Assembly (NCBI RefSeq): GCF_010550245.1
Contig: NZ_JAAGLU010000006.1
Span: 248,001-312,000, forward strand
Length of the DNA: 64,000 nt
Direction: 5' to 3'
From: Streptomyces sp. SID12501
Lineage (GTDB): Bacteria > Actinomycetota > Actinomycetes > Streptomycetales > Streptomycetaceae
The translations under genes were made by a program, and so were the position numbers. Each line of letters starts with the position of its first letter. The stretch's first letter is position 1. Below the pieces are notes generated by a model. That model saw nothing but the letters and a program-made list of their open reading frames with translations, was not told the origin of the DNA and searched no databases. Below, piece by piece: positions 9,031 through 21,000 of this stretch.

Positions 9031-12000
9031 TGCCGAACTCGCCGAGATCCAGGGCGTGTTCCCAGTCACCATCGAGGAGTCGCTGCCGCTGAGCCCCCTC
9101 CAGGAGGGCTTCTACTTCCACTCCCTCGTCGACGGCACGGACCTCGACGCGTACGTCGTCCAGCAGGCCCTCGACCTGACCGGACCGGTCGACGGCACAG
9201 CCCTGCGCCGGGCCGCCCAGCGCGTCCTGGACCGGCACGCCCCGCTGCGCGCCTGCTTCCGCCGCCGCCCGGACGGGCAGCCCGTGCAGATCATCGCCGC
9301 AGGCCTCGAACTGCCCTGGCGCGAAGTCGACCTGACCGTCCACGACGGACCCGCCCGCACACCGCTGGCCGACGCGGTCGCCGCCGCCGAACGAGCCCGC
9401 CGCTTCGACCTGGCCAACCCGCCCCTCATGCGCTGCGCGCTGATCCGCCTCGACGAGCACCGCAGCCGACTGCTCCTGACGTTCCATCACATCGTCGCCG
9501 ACGGATGGTCGTTGCCCGTCCTGCACCGCGAGCTGATGGCCGCCTACGGGGACACCCCGGCCGCACTGCCGCAGCCCGCGCCCTACAGCGCCTACCTGCG
9601 CCGACTGGCCACCGCCGACCGCGAGGCCGCGCGCACGGCATGGCGTACGGCTCTCGCCGGTGTCGAGGAGCCCACCCGCCTCGTCGATACGCCCGCCGAC
9701 GGTACGGCCGTCGAGCCCGCGCAGATCCGCCTCGAACTGTCCGAGCAGGTGACCGCCCGACTCGTCGCGCGGGCGCGCGAGCACGGAGTGACGCTGGGGA
9801 CAGTCGTCCAGGGCGCCTGGGGGCTGCTCATCGGGCGGCTCACGGCACGTCAGGACGTGGTGTTCGGTACGACGGTCTCGGGGCGTGACGCCGAGGTCGA
9901 GGGCATCGAGTCCATGATCGGCCTGTTCATCAACACCCTCCCGACGCGCTTCCGTTGGGCACCCTCCGACACCCTCGCCGACCTCCTCGGCCGACTCCAG
10001 GACGAACAGGCCCAGCTGCTGGACCACCAGCACCTCGGCCTCGCCGAACTCCAGCGTGTCGCGGGCCTCGCGGGCGCCGGTGAACTCTTCGACACCCTGG
10101 TCGTGTTCGAGAACTACCCGGCCGCGACCGGCCTCGCCGACCCGACCGGCACGCTCCGGCTTACGGGCCACGAGTTCCACGACGCCGTCCACTATCCGCT
10201 CGCCCTGATCGTCAAGCCCGGCCGACGTCTCGACCTGCGGCTCAAGCACCACGCCCAGCGGCTCGACGCCGAAGCCGTACGCCGGATCGCCGACCGTCTT
10301 TCCCGCATCCTGCACGCCCTGGCCGCCGACCCGGGCCAGTCCGTCGCCGACGTGGACCTGCTGTCGGCCGGGGAACTCCTCGCCGCCCACCCGACCGGCG
10401 ACCACCGCGACATCCCCGGCACGACCCTCGCGGCTGCCTTCGAGGACCAGGTGGCCCGCAGCCCGCAGGCAACGGCCGTCGTGTACGAGGGCGAGACGCT
10501 CACCTATCGTGAACTCGACTCCAGAGCAAGTGAGTTGGCGGGTCGGCTGACCGCCCGTGGCGCGGGTCCCGGCACGGTCGTCGCCGTCGCCGTACCGCGC
10601 TCGGCCGAGCTGATGGTCGCGCTGCTCGGCGTACTGAAGTCGGGCGCCGCCTATCTCCCGGTCGACGTGGACTATCCCGCCGACCGGGTGGCCCACATGC
10701 TCACCGACTCCGGTGCCGAAACCGTGGTGACCACCTCGGCGACGGCCCCGCAACTCCCCACTGAGCATGCCCTCCTGCTGCTCGACACCCCGGACGGGGA
10801 GGACTCCGAACCGGTCGCTGCTCATCCTGCCCACCCTGACGACCCGGCCTACCTGATCTACACCTCCGGCTCCACCGGCCGTCCCAAGGGCGTCGTCGTC
10901 ACCCACCGGGCGATCCTCAACCGGCTGGCGTGGATGCAGGGCGAGTACGGACTGACCGCCGACGACCGGGTGCTGCAGAAGACCCCGGCCAGCTTCGACG
11001 TCAGCGTCTGGGAGTTCTTCTGGGCGCTGTGCGAGGGCGCGGCCGTGGTCCTCGCCCGCCCGGACGGGCACCGCGACCCCGCCTACCTCGCCGGACTGAT
11101 CCGCGAACAGGGCGTCACCGCACTGCACTTCGTGCCGTCGATGCTGGAGGCCTTCCTCCAGTCCGACGAGATCACCACCGACCCGACCTGGGCCGCGTCC
11201 CTGCGCAACGTCTTCAGCAGCGGCGAGGCGCTGCCCGGCGCCGCCGCCGCCCGCTGGCGCGAGCTGACCGGCGTACCGCTGCACAACCTGTACGGCCCCA
11301 CCGAGGCGGCCGTCGACGTGACGTACCACCCGTACGACGGTTCACCCGGCACCACCGTGCCCATCGGGCGTCCGGTGTGGAACACGGGCCTGCGCGTCCT
11401 GGACTCCTGCCTGCGCCCCGTGCCCGAAGGGGTGCCCGGGGAGCTGTACTTGACGGGTGTCCAGCTGGCGCGCGGCTATCACGCTCGGCCGGGGCTGACC
11501 GCCGAGCGCTTCGTCGCCGACCCGTACGGGGAGCCCGGCGCGCGCATGTACCGCACCGGTGACCTCGTGCGCCGCCGTGCCGACGGTGTCATCGAGTACC
11601 TCGGCCGCACCGACCGCCAGGTGAAGATCCGGGGCAACCGGATCGAACTCGGCGAGATCGAGGCCGCGTTGAGCCGTCAACCCGCGGTCGCCCAGGCCGC
11701 CGTCACCGTGAACGGCGGCCAGTTGGTCGCGTACGTCGTGCCGGCACGCGATGCAGATGTCCCGCCCCCCGCCGAACTTCAGGCCGCGCTCGCCCAGGAG
11801 CTGCCCGCCGCCGTCATCCCGGCCGCCTACGTCGTCCTGGACGCCCTCCCGCTCACCCCGAGCGGCAAGCTCGACCGGGCCGCGCTGCCCGCCCCGCAGG
11901 CCGTAAGGGCCGAGACACGCGCCCCGCGCAACGAGCGGGAACACGCCCTCACCGGGATCTTCGCCGCCGTACTGAAGCTCGAAGACGTCGGCATCGACGA

Positions 12001-15000
12001 CGACTTCTTCATGCTCGGCGGCGACAGCATCACCTCCATCGGCGTCTCCAGCCGCGCCCGCCGGGCGGGCCTCGACCTCAACCCGCGTGACGTCTTCGAA
12101 CACCGCACCCCGGCCGCCCTCGCCGCGGCGGCTGCACCCGTCGCCGAAGTGGCCGCCCTGCGCTCCTCGTTCGCCCTCACGGCCGAGGAGACCGAGCGCG
12201 TCCACCGGCTCAGCCCCGCCCCGGTCGAGGACATCTGGCCGCTGGCCCCGCTCCAGGAGGGCCTGTTCTTCCACTCCACGTACGACGACAGCGCCCTGGA
12301 CGTCTACACCGTCCACGAGTCCTTCGACCTCGCCGAACCCCTCGACGCCGACCGACTCCGCACCGCCGTACGGGTGTTGCTGGCCCGCAACCCCAGCCTG
12401 CGCGCCGGATTCACCAGCGAGGGCCTGCGTCAGCCGGTGCAGTTCATCGTGCGCGACCCCGATATCCCGCTCGAAGAGGTTGACCTGTCCGGGCTGCCGG
12501 AGGCCGAACAGGACGTACGGCTGAGGGAGTTGACCGACGCCGAACGCTCCCGTCGCTTCGACCTCACCCGGCCGCTGCTCTTCCGTATGCTTCTCGTCCG
12601 CCTCGGCGCGGACCGGGGCGACAGGCTGGTCGTCGGGCGCCACCTGCTTCTCTGGGACGGCTGGTCCGCCTGGATCTTCCTCGACCAGCTCTTCGCCCTG
12701 TACGAGAACGGCGGCGACGCGAGCACCCTGCCCGCCTCCGGCAACTACCGTGACTACCTGACCTGGTTGGAGGTCCAGGACACGGCCGTCGCCACCGGCG
12801 CCTGGCGCCGCGCCCTCGCCGGACTCGACGAGCCCACGCTGCTGGCCGCCGCCGACCAGGGTCTCGAGCCGGAGATCCCGGAGAGCCTCGACGTCCTCGT
12901 CCCGGACGAGGTGGGCGAGCGACTGCGCGCCATCGGGCGTCGGCACGGGCTGACCCTGAACACCGTGCTCAACGCGGCCTGGGGGCTCACCCTGGCGAGC
13001 GCGACCGGCCGTACCGACGTCGTCTTCGGCACGACCGTCGCCGGCCGGCCGAGCGAGGTGCCGGACATCGAGAACGTCATCGGCATGTTCCTCAACACCG
13101 TCCCCGCCCGCATCGCCTACGACCCGGCCGAGCCGGTGCTCGGGCTGCTGCGACGCGTCCAGGACGAGCGGCTCGCCGTGATGCCGTACGAGTACCTGGG
13201 CCTGGGCGTGCTGCAGGCCGAGACCGGGCACCGGCGGCTGTTCGACACACTGTTCGTCCTGCGCAACAACGACACCGAGGAACGGCTCGCCGAGCTGAGC
13301 GACCGGCACGGCGCCACCGCCGTCGCCAACGTCGACGCGACCCACTATCCGGTCAACCTCGTCGTCACCCCGGGCCGTTCCATCCGGGTCACCCTGACCC
13401 ACCGCGCCGACGTCGTCGCCCGCCCGCAGGCACAGGACCTGCTCGACCGCTTCACCCTCCTCCTGGACCGGCTCACCCACGACCTCGACTCCCCGGTGGG
13501 CGGCCTCGACCCGCTACTCCCGGCCGAGCAAGCCGAGTTGGAGCACGAGCAGGCCGCCGGACGCGTCCCCGACCCCACGGACACCATCGCCGACCTGCTG
13601 GCCGCACAGGCCGCCGCCACCCCCGACGCCACAGCCGTCGTCTTCGGCGACCGCACCCTGACCTACGCCGAACTCGACAGCCGTATCAACCAGATGGCCC
13701 GGCTGCTGATCGCGCGGGGCGCCGCCCCCGAGCGGGTCGTCGCCCTCGGGCTGCCCCGCTCCCTCGACATGGTCGTCGCCCTGTTCGCCGTACTGCGCAC
13801 GGGCGCCGCCTATCTGCCGCTGGAGCTGGACTACCCGGACGACCGGCTCGCCGCGATGCTCGACGACGCCCGGCCGACGATGCTGCTGTCCACGGCCGCC
13901 GTGTCGGCGCGACTGGTGGGCGAGACGCCCCGCGTGCTGCTCGACGACCCGGAGACCGCCGCCGAACTCGCCGCGCTGCCGGGCGACTCGGTCTCCCTCA
14001 CCTTCAGCCTGGAACACCCGGCGTACGTCATCTACACCTCCGGTTCCACCGGCCGCCCCAAGGGCGTCGTCACGCCGTACCGGGGTCTGACCAACATGCA
14101 GCTCAACCACCAGAAGGAGATCTTCGAACCGGCGATCGCGTCGGCGGGCGGACGCAGGCTGCGCATCGCGCACACCGTGTCCTTCGCCTTCGACATGTCG
14201 TGGGAGGAGCTGCTGTGGCTGGTCGAGGGGCATGAAGTCCACATCTGTGACGAGGAGTTGAGGCGCGACGCCGAGGCCCTGGTCGCCTACTGCGAGCGCC
14301 ATCGCGTCGACGTCGTCAACGTGACCCCGACCTACGCCCATCTCCTCATCGAGGAAGGCCTGTTGGAGGGCCACCGCCCGCCGCTGGTGCTGCTCGGCGG
14401 CGAGGCCGTGTCGGAGACGGTGTGGAACCGGCTGCGCGACACCGAGGGCACATACGGCTACAACCTCTACGGGCCGACCGAGTACACCATCAACACCCTG
14501 GGCGGCGGCACCCTCGACAGCGCCACGCCGACCGTCGGCCGTCCGATCCGTGGCACCCGCGCCCACATCCTGGACGCCTGGCTGCGACCGGTCCCCGAGG
14601 GCGTCCCGGGCGAGCTGTACATCGCCGGTATCGGCCTGGCCCGTGGCTATCTGGACCGGCCCGCCCTCACCGCCGAACGGTTCGTCGCCGACCCGTTCGG
14701 CGAGCCCGGCGAGCGCATGTACCGCACCGGCGATCTGGTCCGCCGCAACCCCGACGGCAACCTCGACTTCCTCGGCCGCACCGACGACCAGGTCAAGATC
14801 CGCGGCTACCGCGTCGAACTCGGCGAGATCGAGACCGCCCTCGCCCAGCACGACCGGGTCGCCCACGCCGCCGTGATCGTCCGCGACGAACGCCTCGTCG
14901 GATACGTCGTCCCCGCCCAACTCGCCGTCGACGACCGGGCCTTCGCCGAACGTGACCAGGTCGGCGAGTGGCAGGAGATCTACTCCGACGAGTACGAGGA

Positions 15001-18000
15001 GATCAGCACCGCCGTCTTCACCGAGGAGTACGCCGGCTGGGACTCCTCCTACGACGGACAGCCCATCCCCTTCGACCACATGCGGGAGTGGCGCGAGGCC
15101 ACCGTCGAGCGCATCCGCTCACTGAAGCCCCGCAGGATTCTTGAGATCGGCGTGGGCTCGGGCCTGCTCCTGTCCAGGCTCGCCCCGGACGCGGAGGCCT
15201 ACTGGGCCACCGACTTCGCCGCCCCCGTCATCCGCAAGATCGGCCAGGAGCTGCTCCAGGACCCGGAGTTGGCTTCCAGGATCACGCTCCGTGCTCAGCC
15301 CGCCGATGACCTGACCGGGCTGCCCGGCGACGGTTACTTCGACACCATCGTCATCAACTCCGTGATCCAGTACTTCCCCAGCATCGACTACCTGACCTCG
15401 GTGATCCGGGGCGCGATGGAGCTACTGGCCCCCGGCGGCGCGCTGTTCGTCGGCGACGTGCGCAACCTGCGGCTCGCCCGTGCCTTCCAGGCCGAGATCC
15501 AGGAGGCGAAGGGCGTCACCGGCGATGCTCTGGGCCGGGCCGTCGAGCGAGGCCTGCGCCTGGAGAAGGAACTCCTCGTCGATCCCGACTACTTCACCAC
15601 CCTCGGCTACGGCGTCGACCTGCGCACCAAGCAGGCCCGCCACCACAACGAACTCACCCGCTACCGCTACGACGCCGTGCTGTACGCCGACGAGCCGGGC
15701 CTGCGGTTGACGGATGTCCCGACCGTTCCCTTCGACGCCCAGCGATTCGGCACGGACAGCGACAACTTGTCGGACCTGCTGACCGCGGTCCCGATCCGCC
15801 TCACCGGCATCCCCGACGCACGTATCGGCGTCGCCGGGGGAGTCGACCCGGAGACCCTGCGCGACCTCGCCGCCGGACTCGGGCACCGTGTCCTGACCAC
15901 CTGGTCCGGCCAACCCGGCGCCTACGACGCCGTGTTCGTCACCGGCGAGGTACCTCCGCTGACCGCCGGGCTCTATCTTCCCGGCGGCGGAGAGGCCCCG
16001 TACGCCAACTCCCCGACGGCCGCCCGCGACGCCAACAGCCTGATCCGGCAGCTCCGCGACGACCTCAAGCAGCGGCTGCCCGACTACATGGTCCCGGCCG
16101 CGTTCGTCACCCTCGACCGGCTGCCCATGAACGACAACGGCAAGCTGGATGTACGTGCCCTGCCCGACGCCGAACCGGCTGTCGCCCTCGGCACCGGCCG
16201 GGGGCCGCGCACCCCGCAGGAAGAGGTGCTCTGCCGGCTCTTCGCCGAAGTGCTCGGCCTGCCCGAAGTCGGAGCAGAGGACGGCTTCTTCGACCTCGGC
16301 GGACACTCCCTGCTCGCCACCCGCCTGATCAGCCGCGCCCGCACCGAACTGGGCGCCGAACTGGCCATCCGCGACCTCTTCGAGGCACCCACGCCCGAGC
16401 AGTTGGCAGCCCGCGCCGACACCTCACGACCGGCCCGCCCGGCTGTCACCCCCACCGCCCGGCCCGAGCGCATCCCGCTCTCGGCCGCCCAGCGTCGGCT
16501 GTGGCTGGTCGAACGGATCACCGGCAGCGGCGTCGCCTACAACTTCCCGCTGGTCTTCCGCCTCCGCGGCGACCTGGACCTCGACGCGCTCCGGGCAGCC
16601 GTACGGGACGTGGCGGCACGCCATGAAGCGCTGCGGACCGTGTTCCCCGAGCAGGACGGGGAGCCGTACCAGCTGATCGTCCCAGCGGCCGAGGCCGACC
16701 CCGAGTTCACCGTGACGGACTGCGGGGAGAGAGAGTTGGCGGACCGGATCGAGTCCGCTCAGCGCCGTCCCTTCGACCTCACCGCCGAACTCCCGTTGCG
16801 CTGCGCGGTGATGCGGGTCGGCCCGGCCGACCATGTCGTGGCCGTCGTCCTCCACCACATCACCACCGACGAGTGGTCCGACCGCCCGTTCCTGGCCGAC
16901 CTCACCACCGCCTACCGGACCAGGCGCGCGGGCCGTGCCCCCGAGTGGGCACCGCTGCCGGTCCAGTACGCCGACTACACCCTCTGGCAGGACGAGTTGC
17001 TCGGCCAGATCGGTGCGGACCAACTCGCCCACTGGACCGGGACTTTGCGCGACCTCCCGGAGGAACTGCAGCTGCCCCTGGACCGGCCGCGTCCGGTCGA
17101 GCCCACCGGGCGCGGCGGCAAGGTACGCCTGGAACTGCCCGCAGATACCGGCCTCGCCCTGCGTGACCTGTCCGGCACCACCGGCACCAGCATGTTCATG
17201 CTGTTCCAGGCCGCCACGGCCGCGCTCCTGCACCGCCTCGGCGCCGGGGACGACATCCCCCTCGGAGCCCCCATCGCGGGCCGCACGGACGACGCCCTCG
17301 ACGACCTCGTCGGCTTCTTCGTCAACACGCTGGTGCTGCGGACCGACGTGTCCGGCGACGACCTCACGTTCCGTCAACTGGTGTCGCGGGTAAGGGAATC
17401 GTCCCTGGCCGCGTTCGAGCACCAGGACCTCCCCTTCGACCAGGTCGTCGAGGCGCTCAACCCGGCCCGCGTGACAGGCCGCAACCCGCTCTTCCAGGTC
17501 ATGCTGGGCTACCACTACCGCCCCGACGGCGACCCCGACGTGCTCGGCATGCCGACCGAGTGGTTCGACATGGACACCGGCATGGCCAAGTTCGACCTCC
17601 ACTTCACCTTCGTGGACGAGCCGGACCGCCTGACCCTCCTCCTGGAGTACGCGACCGACCTCTGCGACGAACCGACGGCCACCCGGACGGCGGGTCGCCT
17701 GGTGCGGCTGCTGGAGCAGGTGGCGGGCCAACCTGATGTGCTGGTACGGGACTTGGAGGTGTTGGAGGAGTCGGAGCGGCGTGCTGTTCTTGGTGACTGG
17801 AATGACACCGCGCGTGAGGTGGCGTCCAGCAGCCTGCCCGAGTTGTTCCGGGCCCAGGTGGCCCGTACGCCGGACGCGTTGGCGCTGGTGTTCGGCGAAC
17901 AGCGTCTGACGTACGCCGAGTTGGACGGGCGCGTGGAGCGGACAGCCCGTGTGCTGGCCGGCATGGGTGTGGGCCCGGAGCGTACGGTCGCCGTCGCGCT

Positions 18001-21000
18001 GCCCCGCTCAGTGGACCTGGTGGTCGCGCTGCTGGCGGTGCATCGGGCGGGTGGGGCGTATCTGCCGCTGGACGTCGACTATCCGGCGGAGCGGCTGGCG
18101 TTCATGTTGGCGGATTCCCGGCCGGTGTCTGTCATCCGGGATGAGCTTCCGGACGGTCCGGCTTGCGGTGAACTCCCTGTGTTCTACGATCCGTTGAGTC
18201 CCGCGTACGTGATCTATACCTCTGGTTCGACCGGCACTCCCAAGGGGGTTGTCGTGGCGCATGAGGGCATTGTGAACCGTCTGTTGTGGATGCAGGGGGA
18301 GTATGGGCTGGGCGCGGACGACCGTGTCCTGCAGAAGACGCCGTCCAGTTTTGATGTGTCGGTGTGGGAGTTCTTCTGGCCGTTGGTCACCGGCGCGGCC
18401 CTCGTGGTCGCCAGGCCCGAGGGGCACAAGGACCCCGCCTACCTGGCCGAGCTGATTCGTCAACAAGCCGTCACCACCGTGCACTTCGTGCCCTCGATGC
18501 TGCGCGCCTTCCTCGACGAGCCCGCCGCCGCGAGCTGCACGGGCCTGCGTCGTGTCCTGTGCAGTGGGGAGGCGTTGCCCGATGAGTTGGCTCAGCGGTT
18601 CCGTGCTGTGTTGTCGGCCGAGTTGCACAATCTGTATGGGCCGACGGAGGCGTCGGTCGATGTCACCGCGATCCAGGTCACTGGGGCGATTGGCCGGGTG
18701 TCGATCGGTCGGCCGGTGTGGAATACGCGTGTGTATGTTCTGGATGCCGGCCTGCGTCCGGTTGCGCCGGGTGTGGCGGGGGAGCTGTATCTGGCGGGTG
18801 TGCAGTTGGCGCGTGGCTATCTGGGCCGTCCGGGGCTGACGGCGGAGCGGTTCACGGCGGACCCCTTTGGTGAACTCGGTTCACGCATGTACCGCACGGG
18901 TGACCTGGCACGCTGGACGATCGAGGGAACGCTCGAATATCTGGGCCGGACCGACGACCAGGTGAAGATCCGTGGCTTCCGTATCGAGCTGGGCGAGATC
19001 GAGTCCGTCCTCGCCCGCCACGACACCGTCGGCCATGTGAGCGTGGTCGCCCGCGACCAGCAACTCGTCGCCTACGTCGTGACTGCCGCTGCCTCCACTG
19101 CCGTCGACACCTCCGTACTCCGCCGACACACGGCCGCCGCGCTCCCTGAGCACATGGTCCCCGCGGCCTTCGTCGTCCTCGACGCGCTGCCGCTCACGCC
19201 CAACGGCAAGCTCGACCGACGTGCCCTGCCGGCCCCCGACTTCACGTCGGCGACAGGGGCGGGCGAAGGCCTGCCCCGCACCCCGCGCGAGGAGATCCTC
19301 TGCGGCCTGTTCGCGGATGTTCTGGGCCTCGAACGCGCCGGTATCCACGACGACTTCTTCGCCTTCGGCGGTCACTCGCTCCTCGCCATGCGGCTGGTCA
19401 GCCGTGTCCGTACTGCGCTGGGCGCCAACCTGACCGTCCGTACCGTCTTCGAGGCGCCCACACCCGCCCGCCTGGCCGTGCATCTCGGTGAAGGCGCGGA
19501 CACGGCCCTGCCCACGCTCGCACCGATAACCGGTGACCGGGACAGGGATCAGGACCTCGATGAACCTCTGCCCCTGTCCTTCGCTCAGCAACGGCTGTGG
19601 CTGCTGCACCGCATCGACGGCCCGGGGGCCACGTACAACATCCCGGCGGCCTGGCGCCTGACCGGCGCCCTGCGACTCGATGCCCTGACCACCGCCGTCC
19701 GGGATCTCGCGGTGCGCCACGAGAGTCTGCGCACGGTGTTCCCCGAGCACGACGGCCTCGCCCGCCAAGTCATTCTGGGGCTGGGCGAGTTCGAGATCCC
19801 GGTGCACCACGAGCGGGTGACGGAGAACGAACTCGCCGACCGGTTGGCCGACGCCGCCGCGCACGGATTCGAGCTGGACCGTGAGCCGCCGCTGCGGGCC
19901 CATGTGTTCGAGACGGCTCCTCAGGAGTACGTCCTGCTCCTCGTCCTGCACCACATCGCCGGCGACGAGTGGTCGGACCGCCCCTTGTGGCGCGACCTGG
20001 CCACTGCCTACCGGGCCCGATGCGAAGGCCGTGCGCCGGAGTGGGCGCCGCTGCCCGTGCAGTACGCCGACTACACCTTGTGGCACCACCGGCTCCTCGG
20101 CGAGGACTCCGACCCCGACAGCCTGCACGCCCGCCAACTCGCCTACTGGGAAAAGGCTTTGGCCGGACTTCCCGAAGAGCTGGTCCTCCCGGTCGACCGA
20201 CCGCGTCCGCCGGAGGGCAGTCAGCGCGGCGCTGCCGTCGGGCTGACCCTCGACGGTGAACTGGAACGAGCCCTGCGCGGTCTCGCGCACCACCACGGCG
20301 TCAGCATGTTCATGGTCGCCCAGGCAGCCGTGGCCGTACTGCTGCACCGGCTCGGCGCCGGAGACGACATCCCGCTCGGCGCGCCCATCTCGGGCCGTGG
20401 CGACGAGAATCTGGAGGACCTGGTCGGGTTCTTCGTCAACTCCCTAGTCCTGCGTACCGACTTGGCGGGCGCCCCGACCTTCGCCGAAGTTCTCGACCGG
20501 GTACGTGACACCGACCTCGCCGCCTACGAGCACCAGGACCTGCCGTTCGAACGCCTGGTGGAGGCCCTCAACCCGACCCGTTCACTGGCCAGGCACCCCC
20601 TGTTCCAGGTCATGGTCGTCTACCTCGGCACCCCTGGCGACGGCCCCGACTTCCACGGGCTGGCGGCGGCCCGTGAGCCTCTCCGGCAGGAGAGCGCCAA
20701 GTTCGATCTGAGCTTCGACTTCATCGAGCAGGGCGACGGGTCCGGTATCCAGGGCTGGATCGAGTACAGCGCCGACCTGTTCGACCACACCACGGTCGAG
20801 CGACTGGCGGGGCGGCTGGTGCGGTTGCTGGAGCAGGTGGCGGCTGACCCCGACCTGCTGGTGCGGGACGTGGAGGTGCTGGAGGAGTCGGAGCGGCGTG
20901 CTGTTCTCGTTGACTGGAATGACACCGCGCGTGAGGTGGCGTCCAGCAGCCTGCCCGAGTTGTTCCGGGCCCAGGTGGCCCGTACGCCGGACGCCATCGC

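Noticed and set aside
6539..11329. Very long open frames on the minus strand opposite the NRPS (782 and 804 codons, and others up to 27316)
   Set aside because: They run antisense to conserved NRPS motifs, have Arg/Gly/Val-rich composition typical of GC-rich shadow frames, and contain no recognisable domain.
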